Assembly: GCF_005047355.1 (NCBI RefSeq)
Contig: NZ_SUMC01000068.1
Location: 1 to 40,496, forward strand
Source of the DNA: Actinacidiphila oryziradicis
GTDB lineage: Bacteria; Actinomycetota; Actinomycetes; Streptomycetales; Streptomycetaceae
DNA: 40,496 bases
Reading direction: 5' to 3'
This document shows positions 8,735 through 16,789 of this stretch, piece by piece (within the stretch, counting starts at the first letter, position 1; each line of letters opens with the position of its first letter). A program made the translations under genes and the position numbers. The notes below the pieces were generated by a model. The model was not told the DNA's origin, ran no database searches, and worked only from the letters and a program-made list of their open reading frames with translations.

Positions 8735-9829
8735 TCAGTGACCGGTCAGGTCGGTGTGCTGCGACAGGAAAGCCGCCCAGTCCGGATTGGCGTACCAGGT
8801 CTCCAGGGTGTCGTCGGCGGGGCAGCGGCGCCGCTCCGCAAGAGACCGCAGGGCATTGAGGGCCTTGGTGTCCAGGCCGTGGTCGGCGAGGCCCTTGGTG
8901 GCCCGGTCAAGGGCGTCATCAACGAGGGCGCCGGCATCCACGGGTTGGAAGTGCCGGTCGAGGAGCGGCGCCTGGTAGCCATGCACACTGGCCAACCGCA
9001 TGTTGTGGTCCGCGGACGGGCTCGCGACATGTTTGAACGTTCCCTGCTCCAGCATCAGGCCTGTGACCAGCGCGGTGTAGCCGCGCACCAGGTCGAGCCG
9101 GTTAGTGATGTCGATGCAGGTGATCTCCTTACGAAAGTGCTGATCGTCACGGAAGTACATCGGTCGCCGGGTGAAGCTGCGGCGGTAGGAGCGCTCGGAC
9201 TTACCCACGACTCCGTCGACGGTCCATGGTCCTTCTCCCCTTACCGGAGTGTTGGCGCTCAGAAGGACGAGTGCCGGGCCGAACCAGTCGAACTTCGCGT
9301 GCAGATACTCACGGTCGAGGCGTGCTTCGACTTCGTCGGGAAAGCTGACGTTGACGTGTATGCCCCAGGTCATCATTGCCGTCTCGGCGGCCGCCCAGCC
9401 CTCGATGCCGCGTCCGCCGCGCGGGCCCCGGTACTCCTCGGCGGTGCGGTGAGCTCCGTACACGCTGCCGCGCAGTCCGATTTCGGCTAGAAGTGCCTGC
9501 ATCTCCTCGTAGTGCTGGACCAGGTATTCCTGCTGCCCATACACGTCGGAGGCGATCGGTGTGCTGATCTCGATGCCCTTGACGTGCAGGTCGGTGAGCT
9601 GGCCCTGCTCGTCGGTGAGGTCGTAGCCCTCCAGATAGAAGCTGCGTTGGTCGGAGCCGGGGTACTTCACCACCATGTAGTCGTTGGAAGGGGCGTTGGA
9701 TTTGGCGATGACGTCCTTCAGGAGCGGGAAGGACAGTTCCTTCCAGTGCTGCGGTTGCCCCTCGGCGTCCACGAGCTGGTATTCGAACTCGATGCCCATG
9801 CGGTAGGCGGTCGGGTCATATCCGGGCAT
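8735..9829 (-). CDS. GCS2-type carboxylate-amine ligase
   Basis: The product (364 aa) carries the glutamate-cysteine ligase family-2 signature GIEFEYQ at residues 12-18 and, further on, TWGIHVNVSF, which resembles the GTHVHV-type metal and substrate strand of the family. GCS2 enzymes use ATP to join a glutamate-like carboxylate to an amine, as in EgtA and YbdK. An ATG at 9847 is also in frame, but the ATG at 9829 has AAGGGA at a good distance and is preferred. It lies 48 bp after the second ATP-grasp gene. With three ligases in a row, it probably forms one amide or gamma-glutamyl bond of the product. The substrate is unknown. Confidence 0.75.
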   Translation of the reverse strand: MPGYDPTAYRMGIEFEYQLVDAEGQPQHWKELSFPLLKDVIAKSNAPSNDYMVVKYPGSDQRSFYLEGYDLTDEQGQLTDLHVKGIEISTPIASDVYGQQEYLVQHYEEMQALLAEIGLRGSVYGAHRTAEEYRGPRGGRGIEGWAAAETAMMTWGIHVNVSFPDEVEARLDREYLHAKFDWFGPALVLLSANTPVRGEGPWTVDGVVGKSERSYRRSFTRRPMYFRDDQHFRKEITCIDITNRLDLVRGYTALVTGLMLEQGTFKHVASPSADHNMRLASVHGYQAPLLDRHFQPVDAGALVDDALDRATKGLADHGLDTKALNALRSLAERRRCPADDTLETWYANPDWAAFLSQHTDLTGH

Positions 9830-9877
9830 GGCGAAGAATCCCTTCATGAAGTGGGCATGACGTAGCGGGTTGCAGTT

Positions 9878-11098
9878 TCAGGCGGCGATGATGCTGTCGA
9901 GGAACCAGCGGTGCATAGCCAGCAGCCGCTCGGCTGTCTGCGAACGGTCCTGGCCGAGCGCCACCCCGCTGATCAGATATGAGGAGGAAGCGACGTCGGC
10001 CGTGCCGCCCGAGGAGCGGGGCAGCACGGTTTCGTAGTGGCTGATGCCGGGCAGCGGGCACTCGGCCGGTGCCCGGCCGCGCACACCGGCGTGGTCATAG
10101 GCGATCAGAAATCCCCCGGTGGGAGCGGCTTGCCGGGGCACGAGAGACTCAGGGGAGGAGTCAGTCTGATGGCGGGCGGCCAGTTCCACGAGGTCGACGC
10201 CGTGCAGTCGGCGCAGTGTCGGCTGGATACGTCCCCCGCCGATACGGCTCGCCGCCTCGTTGACCACGATCCCCGTCCCGGTGTCGAAGAACTCGATGTG
10301 GAAGGCCGTCACCGCAGGGGTGGGCAGGGCACGCAGCGTGTCCTCGGCGAGCCGCACCACGGTCTCCCGGCGCGGATCGTCCCGGTCCAGGGTGATGGCC
10401 ATGGTGGGCACCGGGGCTTCCACTATGTCCAGGAACGTCGTGGACCAGGACCAGACCTCGGTGAACACCGCCCGCCCCGCGACGAACACTCCGTCACAGT
10501 GCAGGAGTTCGTGCGGAGTGAAGGCCTCGGCGAGGTACTCGTTGAGTCTTGGGCCCTGGCTTGCGGCGAAGGCAGCCGCCGCCGGGTCGTCCTCGATACG
10601 GAGAATGCCCCGGGAACCGGTGCCTGTGCGAGGCTTGGCCAGGATTGGGTAGCCCACGTCTGCGGCGAAGCGCTCCAGGTCTCCAGGACGCTCCAGCGGG
10701 ATGTACGGGACAACCGGCAGCCCGGCCTTGTCCAGCAACCGCTTCATGACCAGCTTGTCGCGGTATGCCTCGGCACTGCTGGCGCTCTGGCCTTCGAGGC
10801 CGAACTCGTCGCGCAGCCGGGCCGCGCGCAGTACGTCGTACTCGGAGAAGGCGATGACAGTATCGATGTCGTACCGCCGGATCCATTCCCGGGCGGTTTC
10901 GACGACCGCTGGGTTGGTGACGTAGTCGTCGAACTCAGCGATGTCGCGGTATCGGGCCCGGATCACGGCGGCTTCGGGGCGCCTGTCGACGGCCCGTGTG
11001 GCGCAATTGAGCAGGAACAGCTCGTGCTCGGGTGCCAGCCAGTGATGGAAGGCAGCGGACTGCAACCGGTAGCGGTTGAGAATCAGAACCCGGTTCAT
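9878..11098 (-). CDS. ATP-grasp ligase 2
   Basis: This is a 406-residue ATP-grasp enzyme. The N-terminal pre-ATP-grasp domain (MNRVLILNRYRL) is followed by the ATP-binding strand YPILAKPRTGTGSRGI, and the metal-binding end of the fold is AFHIEFFDTGTGIVVNEAASRIGGG, where the Glu, Asn and Glu residues bind Mg-ATP. Such enzymes make an acyl phosphate and couple it to an amine, often as free-standing amino-acid ligases in peptide natural products. Its ATG overlaps the TGA of ATP-grasp ligase 1 (11095-11098), so the two are made together. It differs clearly in sequence from ligase 1, so it likely uses another substrate. Confidence 0.85.
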   Translation of the reverse strand: MNRVLILNRYRLQSAAFHHWLAPEHELFLLNCATRAVDRRPEAAVIRARYRDIAEFDDYVTNPAVVETAREWIRRYDIDTVIAFSEYDVLRAARLRDEFGLEGQSASSAEAYRDKLVMKRLLDKAGLPVVPYIPLERPGDLERFAADVGYPILAKPRTGTGSRGILRIEDDPAAAAFAASQGPRLNEYLAEAFTPHELLHCDGVFVAGRAVFTEVWSWSTTFLDIVEAPVPTMAITLDRDDPRRETVVRLAEDTLRALPTPAVTAFHIEFFDTGTGIVVNEAASRIGGGRIQPTLRRLHGVDLVELAARHQTDSSPESLVPRQAAPTGGFLIAYDHAGVRGRAPAECPLPGISHYETVLPRSSGGTADVASSSYLISGVALGQDRSQTAERLLAMHRWFLDSIIAA

Positions 11099-12336
11099 CT
11101 CGCGGCTTCCCCCGTCAGCGGGCTGGTACGGATGGTCACATTCGCGGCGAGCGCCTCAGCGGCCGTAACCGCGTCCTCTCTCCGTTCGGCAAAGGCAACG
11201 ACGGCGGCCCGCATCTCATTGCCATTGCTGATCGCAGTCAGCCGGTCACCCGGGTGCACGAAGCAGCGAGTGAGCAGATGCCGCCCCATTACTTCCGGGG
11301 GCAGCGCGCCGATCTCCACGGACTCGACCAGGCCCTCCGCCTCGGAGACACACCGGCGGACTGCGAATCCCCGCTTCTCGTTGGCAAGGCCGGGAGCCTT
11401 GCCGTGCAGCACGTCGTACCAGGCTCGGTAGAGATCCACACCCGTGACCGCGTACACCATGTTGCTGATGAAGACCCCTCCGACTCGGCCGTTGACTTCC
11501 ACAATGCGTGGCCCTTCGGCAGTGAGGCGGACCTCGGTGTGCGCGGGTCCGTCCAGCAGGCCGCAGGCCAGGACGGCATCAGCCGCGACACGCTCCACCG
11601 CCGCCCGGTCGCTATCAACGAGCCGGGCCGGGATTTCGGCGTCCAGTTTGAGCACCCCGGTTCGGCCGCCGATGCCCTTGCTGGTGACCGCCACCGTAGT
11701 CACCACGCCGTCCGCTGCGACCGCTTCCACACTGAACTCGGGGCCGTCCAGATACTCCTCGACCACCACGTCCGCGCCCCAGGACTCAATGAGCGCCGCC
11801 TCCACAGCCGCGTCCAGCTCCGCTTCGGTGTGCACCACGAAGACCGCGCAACTGGCCGCCCTGTCCGCAGGCTTGACCACAACTGGCCATCCCGCCGACT
11901 TGGCGAAGTCCCGGGCTTCTGCCGTGCCCCGGCAGGGGGCCCAATGCGGCTGAGGCACTCCGGCCGCATCCAGGGCCGAGCGCTGAAGCCGCTTGTTGGA
12001 GCATGTCAATCCGGACCACTCGGTGTGGCCGCGCAGCCCCAGGCGCTCGTTGAGCCGTCCGACCAGCGGCAGTAGGTAGTCGTAGTCGGCCATAACGGCT
12101 GTCAGCGGGTACTGGGCGTGGAAGTCGAGTATGCGAGTCTCCAGTTCCGCCACCCGGTCGGTGCGGAAGGCGGCCGGCACGTGTGGCAAGGGAAGCTGTA
12201 CGTCGGCGAAGCCAGCCAGATCGTTGTCGGGGTGGTCGGCAACGATGATCTCGGCCCCGGTGCGGGCCAGAGTGCGCAGCGCCGCTTCGCGTTCTTTGGC
12301 CGGGCGTATCACCAGGACTCGGGGGGTGTGTGACAT
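11095..12336 (-). CDS. ATP-grasp ligase 1
   Basis: The 413-residue protein has an ATP-grasp fold: an N-terminal Rossmann-like part (RVLVIRPAKER), the ATP-contact strand GWPVVVKPADRAASCAVFVV, the EEYLDGPEFSVEAV motif typical of BL00027/PurK-like amino-acid ligases, and the Mg site HTEVRLTAEGPRIVEVNGRV. It should couple an amino acid carboxylate to an amine with ATP hydrolysis. It starts 24 bp after the flavin oxidoreductase gene and overlaps ligase 2 by four bases. Two neighbouring ATP-grasp ligases without an NRPS point to ribosome-independent dipeptide or tripeptide formation. Confidence 0.86.
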   Translation of the reverse strand: MSHTPRVLVIRPAKEREAALRTLARTGAEIIVADHPDNDLAGFADVQLPLPHVPAAFRTDRVAELETRILDFHAQYPLTAVMADYDYLLPLVGRLNERLGLRGHTEWSGLTCSNKRLQRSALDAAGVPQPHWAPCRGTAEARDFAKSAGWPVVVKPADRAASCAVFVVHTEAELDAAVEAALIESWGADVVVEEYLDGPEFSVEAVAADGVVTTVAVTSKGIGGRTGVLKLDAEIPARLVDSDRAAVERVAADAVLACGLLDGPAHTEVRLTAEGPRIVEVNGRVGGVFISNMVYAVTGVDLYRAWYDVLHGKAPGLANEKRGFAVRRCVSEAEGLVESVEIGALPPEVMGRHLLTRCFVHPGDRLTAISNGNEMRAAVVAFAERREDAVTAAEALAANVTIRTSPLTGEAAR

Positions 12337-12360
12337 GGTGCGTTTCTCTTCCGTTGCCTT

Positions 12361-13383
12361 TTACAGGTAGGGCAGCACTTCCGTGCTGAGCAGTTCCACC
12401 GACTCAAGTGCCTCTTCGATCGGGGCTCCCGCCCAGTGCACGCGGAGAATCAGCTCGGTAGCGCCCGTCCGTTTGCGCCATTCGCGCAGGACGAGCAGAC
12501 AGTCGTCGGGGTCGCCGATCGCGAATCGGTCGCGGGACAGCTCGGCGAGCTCGGCGTCGAAGCGGTCGCCTGGGGGCAGCACAGTGTCCTGCCCCCAGCT
12601 CCTGTAGACGTCGTACTTGGCTGCAAGGTGGCGGCGGGCACGGGCAGTGGCCGTGGCCTGGTCGGGCGCACAGACAACCTCCCGCATCAGCGGCACATCG
12701 ACCGGCTCCGGCAGCCCGGCCTCGGCCCGGACGGAGTGGAACAATTCCAGTTGCCGCTCCACCGTCGCCATCGCCGCATGCGGATTGATCATCCAGGCGT
12801 CACCGAGCAGTGCCGCCCTGCGTACCGCATTGTCACTGTTGGCCGCGAGCCACACCGGCGGCCGCGGTCGCTGTACGGGTAACACGGACAGCCGGGCGCC
12901 GTCGAGCCGACACCAGGGCAAGTCAGCGTCCACTGCCTCGCCCGCCCACAGCCGGGTCACCAGATCCAGATTGCGAGTAAACCGGTCGACGCGTCCGCCC
13001 GCGGTCACCCCAAAAGCCTCATATTCCACATCCCGGTAACCGAGTCCCGCTCCGAATACCAGCCGCCCGCCGCTGAGAACGTCTGCCGTGGCGTATGCTT
13101 CGGCCACGTCCACCGGATTCTGTAGCGTCAGCAGGCAAATGCCCGCACCCAGCCGCATATCTCCGGTGACTGAGGACAACAGGCCCAGAAGAGGAAGCGG
13201 CTGGAGATGGGCCATCCCCTCACTCAGATAGTGCTGAGCAACGAAGACAGAATCCCAGCCGGCTGCACCTACCGCCTCGACTAGGCGCAGGTGATCCCTC
13301 AGCGCCGTGGACGCGGACTCCGTCGGCACGTATTGCAGGGTGAGGTTCAGCCCGATACGGACATTTCTCGGACGCTCTGTCAT
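12361..13383 (-). CDS. LLM-class (luciferase-like) flavin oxidoreductase
   Basis: The 340-residue product is a TIM-barrel luciferase-like monooxygenase: VRIGLNLTLQYVP at the start, GWDSVFVAQHYL, MRLGAGICLLTLQNPVDVAEAYATAD and GRLVFGAGLGYR are the usual flavin-binding strands. These enzymes use reduced FMN or F420 to oxidise carbon, nitrogen or sulfur. An ATG further upstream (13515) extends the frame, but only the ATG at 13383 matches the family start, and it has GGAACGG before it. It is the first gene of the coupled leftward operon. In the pathway it may hydroxylate an amine or carbon of the substrate; that is inference. Confidence 0.85.
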   Translation of the reverse strand: MTERPRNVRIGLNLTLQYVPTESASTALRDHLRLVEAVGAAGWDSVFVAQHYLSEGMAHLQPLPLLGLLSSVTGDMRLGAGICLLTLQNPVDVAEAYATADVLSGGRLVFGAGLGYRDVEYEAFGVTAGGRVDRFTRNLDLVTRLWAGEAVDADLPWCRLDGARLSVLPVQRPRPPVWLAANSDNAVRRAALLGDAWMINPHAAMATVERQLELFHSVRAEAGLPEPVDVPLMREVVCAPDQATATARARRHLAAKYDVYRSWGQDTVLPPGDRFDAELAELSRDRFAIGDPDDCLLVLREWRKRTGATELILRVHWAGAPIEEALESVELLSTEVLPYL

Positions 13384-13633
13384 GAGCGGTCCGTTCCAGA
13401 TCGCCCGCTGAGCAGCTGTGACACTAATCGCCAGACACCAAGCATGTTCCCCCGCTCCCCGACTGCGGCCAAGTGACCATGTCGCCTGGCTCGATCCTCG
13501 ACCCGCACACATCATTCGTTCAGCTATGCAGCGAGACGAGAATCTATACGACGTGCACGATCCGGGGCAGTGGGTTTTTTTTCGGCCAACAGGCCAACCA
13601 TAAGATATTCACAGATAAAGGACAGAAATAGCC
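13384..13633 (-). promoter_or_regulatory. AT-rich spacer, probable promoter of the cargo operon
   Basis: This 250-bp gap separates the flavin oxidoreductase start from the acetyltransferase stop. It is strikingly AT-rich at 13560-13632, including an eight-T run at 13573-13580. On the minus strand TATAGATT at 13541-13548 is a fair -10 element, though no good -35 was found. GGCCAACAGGCC beside the T-run is a short palindrome that could bind a regulator. No coding frame is apparent. Confidence 0.35.
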
Positions 13634-14380
13634 TCAGGTCGAGACCGAGGCAGCACGCAGCGGCCTGTACCGCAGACCCATGCCCAGGTAGAGCCGCAGA
13701 GCAGCGTGATTCCAGTCGTTCACCATGAGTGCCGCCGCCCCGTGGAGTCTCAGCGCCTCGGCGAGGAGGAAGTTGCAGACCTGTCGTCCAAGTCCTTGGC
13801 TCCGGGTCTGAGGCTGTACGGCAATGCCAGCAAGAAATCCGACAGTTGGCGCGGACCAGGCGAGAGCACCCACCGCGGCGAGTCGGCCGCCGTCATCCCG
13901 CACCCCGGCCCACCGCTCGACGCCTGGAACCCCTGGCTTCGCGTACGATGCCGGGAAGCTGGCCTCCACCAGTGTTTCCACTTCCGGCAACGTGGTCTCC
14001 GGCAGCCATTCGGCCCTGCTGGGGCCCGGCACGGAACAACCGGCTGGACTCGTACAGTCCATCCAGCCAAAACTGCCCACATGATTCAGCGTTGGGATCC
14101 CATGGACAAGCGCGTCGATCAGAGCGCTGTCGCCAAGCGGTCTGTAGGTCGGGCCGACTTTGGCCAAAACTCGGCGCACCAGCGGGACCGCGGCGTCAGA
14201 CGCTCCCCAGACCGCCAGCCGATCCCGCGACGATAGTGCCGGTCCGGCAATAGCTACCGCACGCCGATCCTCGCTCGCCCACGCGTAGCTGTAGCCATCG
14301 AGCCCCTGGGCAGCCCACATGCACAGCATGTCGTTACCGCAACAGGCTTGCAGGTCCTCACAGCTGTTGATCTCCCTCAT
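13634..14380 (-). CDS. GNAT-family N-acetyltransferase
   Basis: The 248-residue protein has an unusual Cys-rich N-terminus (CEDLQACCGNDMLCMW) and a C-terminal GNAT domain. The acetyl-CoA loop is visible as VQPQTRSQGLGRQVCNFLL (the R/Q-x-x-G-x-G/A motif A), followed by LMVNDWNHAALRLYLGMGL (motif B). It would transfer an acetyl group to an amine. It is transcribed towards the cargo operon but separated from it by 250 bp, and lies next to the recombination site. It may acetylate the product for self-protection, as in several toxin pathways, or act as a tailoring enzyme. Confidence 0.8.
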   Translation of the reverse strand: MREINSCEDLQACCGNDMLCMWAAQGLDGYSYAWASEDRRAVAIAGPALSSRDRLAVWGASDAAVPLVRRVLAKVGPTYRPLGDSALIDALVHGIPTLNHVGSFGWMDCTSPAGCSVPGPSRAEWLPETTLPEVETLVEASFPASYAKPGVPGVERWAGVRDDGGRLAAVGALAWSAPTVGFLAGIAVQPQTRSQGLGRQVCNFLLAEALRLHGAAALMVNDWNHAALRLYLGMGLRYRPLRAASVST

Positions 14381-14440
14381 GGCTCGATTCTGCCGAAGAC
14401 CCCCAGCGGTAGCGGGCCCTATGCCAACTGCGGACCACAG

Positions 14441-14570
14441 TCGCGGTAAATACCGGATTTACCGCGACAGGGCCTCTACCCTCGGATCGGCACCCCCGCG
14501 ATGGCCTCGCGTGTTCGATCGAGCATGATCATCAGCACCGGGGGCGAGGTGTACGCATTTACCGCGACAG
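14441..14570. other. TnpI-type recombination site (IRS-like), 11-bp motif x3
   Basis: TCGCGGTAAAT (14441-14451) and ATTTACCGCGA (14457-14467) form a perfect 11-bp inverted repeat around a 5-bp centre. A third copy, ATTTACCGCGACAG, lies at 14557-14570 in direct orientation and matches 14457-14470 over 14 bases, exactly 100 bp away. A core of two inverted binding sites plus direct accessory sites is how the IRS of Tn4430 is built for its TnpI. The site lies between the divergent acetyltransferase and tnpI genes, so recombinase binding could also control both promoters. Confidence 0.75.
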
Positions 14571-14654
14571 TGCTGGAGGGCGGACGAGAGTGGCGATCGA
14601 ACATGCGGCCGCGTCGGAGACCGGGGCGCGCTCCGTCTTCCGCGCGCCCGTGTC

Positions 14655-15656
14655 GTGCCCCTGGCCGCCGGTCCGGCGACGTACGCCTCGGCGATGGACC
14701 GGTACCTGACGGCGGCGGGAATCACGAAGGGCTCGGCGCGGGTCTACCGGATCTCGCTGACGAACTGGGCCTGGATGCTGGCCGGCACCCCGACCCCGAT
14801 CGGTCCGGCCCGGCGCGGCGCGAGACCACCAGCGCTGGCACTCGCCGCGCTGGACGACCCCGGCCTGCCGGAGGTCCTGGCCGAGCTCGCCGCGGCCCGC
14901 GCGGACGAGATGGACGCCGACACGGTGAACCGCGAACTCTCGGTGGTGCGCAAGGCGATCGGCTGGTGGCTGCGGCAGGGCTGGATCAGCGTCGACCCGA
15001 CGTTCGGCATCGAGCGTCGGCCCTCCCCGCCGGACAAGACCAAGGCGCTCTCCCTCGCGCAGGTCGCCGCCGTCTGGCGCCTGGAGGACGTGAGCTTGCG
15101 GGACAAGACGCTCTGGCGTCTGCTGTACGAGTCCGCGGCCAGGGCCGAGGAGGCGCTCTGCCTGAACATCGAGGACCTGTTCACCGCCGACAAGCGCGGC
15201 AAGATCAAGGCCAAGGGCGGCGCGATCGAGTGGATCCACTGGCAGTCCGGCGCGGCCCAGCTACTGCCACGCCTGATCTCGGGCCGTACCGAGGGACCGC
15301 TGTTCCTCACCGGGCGCCGGGCCCCGGACGGCACGCCCAGCCTCGACGTCTGCCTGGCCACGGGGCGTGCCCGGCTGTCCTACCGGCGAGCGGAGGAGAT
15401 CTTCGAGGAGTCCACCCGGCTGCTGGCCAACCCGCTGGCCCGGCCCGAGCAATGGGCTGATCTCCAAGGCTGGACGCTGCACCGCTGGCGCCATTCGAGC
15501 CTTACGCACGACGCTGAGGGCGGCACCAGCACACCGATGCTGCTGGCCCGCTCCCGACACGCCTCCGTGCGCTCGCTGGAGCGTTACGCCCGCCCCGGCG
15601 TCGACTCGGTCGCGCGCCACGTCGCCTCCCGGGACCCCGCTGCAAGGCGCCGCTAA
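14655..15656 (+). CDS. tnpI: TnpI-type tyrosine recombinase (cointegrate resolvase)
   Basis: The 333-residue product has an N-terminal core-binding domain and a C-terminal catalytic domain with all active-site residues visible: Arg163 (ESAARAEEAL), Lys187, His276-x-x-Arg279 (LHRWRHSS), His302 (RSRHASV) and Tyr311 (LERYARP). It would resolve cointegrates at the 14441-14570 site. It reads towards the right inverted repeat and ends 17 bp before it. GTG at 14655 is the start of the open frame, but a better-looking start (GTG at 14590, VAIEHAAASETG) lies in another frame, so a one-base slip near 14650 may have clipped the true N-terminus. Confidence 0.85.
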   Translation: MPLAAGPATYASAMDRYLTAAGITKGSARVYRISLTNWAWMLAGTPTPIGPARRGARPPALALAALDDPGLPEVLAELAAARADEMDADTVNRELSVVRKAIGWWLRQGWISVDPTFGIERRPSPPDKTKALSLAQVAAVWRLEDVSLRDKTLWRLLYESAARAEEALCLNIEDLFTADKRGKIKAKGGAIEWIHWQSGAAQLLPRLISGRTEGPLFLTGRRAPDGTPSLDVCLATGRARLSYRRAEEIFEESTRLLANPLARPEQWADLQGWTLHRWRHSSLTHDAEGGTSTPMLLARSRHASVRSLERYARPGVDSVARHVASRDPAARRR

Positions 15657-15672
15657 CCAACCGCCTGACCTT

Positions 15673-15718
15673 CAAGATCATCTCATTGCCCCTTTTGGGC
15701 TTACCAGCATCATGCCCC
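15673..15718 (-). repeat. Right terminal inverted repeat of the Tn3-type element
   Basis: Read on the minus strand it starts GGGGCATGATGCTGGTAAGC and matches the left end at 41 of 46 positions. The GTTCC duplication follows at 15719. Confidence 0.92.
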
Positions 15719-15723
15719 GTTCC
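15719..15723. repeat. Right target-site duplication, GTTCC
   Basis: It directly follows the terminal CCCC of the right inverted repeat and equals the five bases before the left one. Confidence 0.9.
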
Positions 15724-15734
15724 GGCCATCCGGG

Positions 15735-15911
15735 ATGATCGAGTGGCCGACGAGAGTGTCGAACATCCATTGGAACTGGTCAACGACCCACTTCACCGAA
15801 GCGCTGATGGCGTCCACGAACTTCGTGATCCAGCCGATCACCGTTGTGAGGACCGGTACCAGGACCCCGATCGCCACCGCCAAGGAAGTCCTGAATGGAT
15901 CTTCTACACCG
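15735..15911 (-). pseudogene. C-terminal remnant of a phage tail tape-measure protein
   Basis: On the minus strand an uninterrupted frame of about 58 residues, starting VEDPFRTSL, includes VIGWITKFVDAISASVKWVV and then MFDTLVGHSIIPD. LVGHS(I/V)IPDM is a recurrent C-terminal signature of tape-measure proteins of siphophages and phage-like particles. The frame loses homology just after IIPD and runs into the transposon end. No other tail gene is nearby, so this is a stray prophage fragment. Confidence 0.5.
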
Positions 15912-16143
15912 CCCGAGCCAGGTGTCCGGCGGCATGGCCCAGCGCGCCGCTCTCGCCCCGGCTGGTCCGTGGCGGCCGCACCCGGCGGTGGGAGCCACGC
16001 CTGCCGGCCGCCCTCGCCGCACCGCAGAGCGCGGCCGCCCCCGAGTATCCGCGGGCGGCCCGGTTTGCCCCGGCTGCACCTCTCGACCAGACGGTTTGCC
16101 AGGTGATCAGGTTCGGCCGGATGGCCTCAACGGGCTGTGCACG
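15912..16143. other. No recognisable gene
   Basis: All frames give low-complexity Arg/Pro/Gly/Ala sequence typical of non-coding GC-rich DNA. No hairpin or repeat stood out. Confidence 0.5.
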
Positions 16144-16752
16144 TCACTCCGCCCGATGGGGCTTGTGACCGGCGACGCGCAGTCGTGCCTCGGTGGGCAG
16201 GCCGGTCGAGCCGATGGAGTCGTGGGCGTGCCGCAGCGGGCCGTCGCACAGCGCGTCGAGGACGGAATCGGGTGACCCTTGCGGGGTGAGGGTGAGGTCG
16301 ACGCGGGCCTGGGGATGGGCAGACCGGCCGGTGATGCGGGCGTCGGCCCGCTGGACGCCGGGCAGGCCGCCGGTTTCGGCGGCGATCGCGTAGCCGAGGG
16401 CGCGGTCGCGCACTTGGACGCCTTGCTGCGGGGGTGTGCCGCCGACGGGCATGCCGCCGGGGTGGGGTCGGCGCAACTGTGCGATCAGCCACCACAGCGC
16501 GAGCAGGGCGACAAGGGCGAGGGCGGCGATGACCGCCGGCCACCACCACCAGCCCTGGCTGCTCCAGCGGGCCTGGTCGGCCGAGCTGAGCAGGAAGTCG
16601 TTCGGTGAGGTGAGGGGCCAGCCGGCGGGCGGGGTGAGATGCCAGTGCCGATAGACGTCCAGTCCGGTGGCGAGGATCAGCAGACTGCCGCCGAGCAGCA
16701 TGAGTCCGGCCAGGGCCAGCAGGATTCGGTTGAGCACGGTTCGCAGCTTCAT
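16144..16752 (-). CDS. amaP: Alkaline shock response membrane anchor protein (AmaP)
   Basis: The 202-residue product begins MKLRTVLNRILLALAGLMLL. It has two transmembrane helices (about residues 9-33 and 71-93) and a C-terminal alpha/beta domain, the layout of AmaP, which tethers Asp23 to the membrane in Gram-positive bacteria. An upstream in-frame start at 16800 exists, but ATG at 16752 has GGAG before it and gives the normal AmaP N-terminus. It is the last gene of a leftward operon with two Asp23 genes, which supports the call. It probably anchors those Asp23 proteins during envelope stress. Confidence 0.8.
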   Translation of the reverse strand: MKLRTVLNRILLALAGLMLLGGSLLILATGLDVYRHWHLTPPAGWPLTSPNDFLLSSADQARWSSQGWWWWPAVIAALALVALLALWWLIAQLRRPHPGGMPVGGTPPQQGVQVRDRALGYAIAAETGGLPGVQRADARITGRSAHPQARVDLTLTPQGSPDSVLDALCDGPLRHAHDSIGSTGLPTEARLRVAGHKPHRAE

Positions 16753-16789
16753 GGTTTCGGCTCCGGGGGCGGCGTGCGCTGGGCTTCGG

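Larger units (their letters stand above)
2278..15718 (+). mobile_element. Tn3-family transposon carrying a biosynthetic operon (13,441 bp)
   Basis: Both ends are defined by inverted repeats of 46 bp that begin GGGGCATGA and match at 41 of 46 positions. They are flanked by the direct duplication GTTCC. Inside, from left to right, are a decayed tnpA (rightward), eight leftward cargo genes (MFS to GNAT), a recombination site of 11-bp motifs at 14441-14570, and a tyrosine recombinase of TnpI type (rightward). TnpI-type resolution is a known variant of the Tn3 family (Tn4430, Tn5401). The cargo is visibly less GC-rich than the flanks, and includes an AT-rich patch at 13560-13630, which suggests separate ancestry. 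The internal deletion and frameshifts in tnpA mean this copy probably cannot move without a transposase in trans. Confidence 0.92.
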
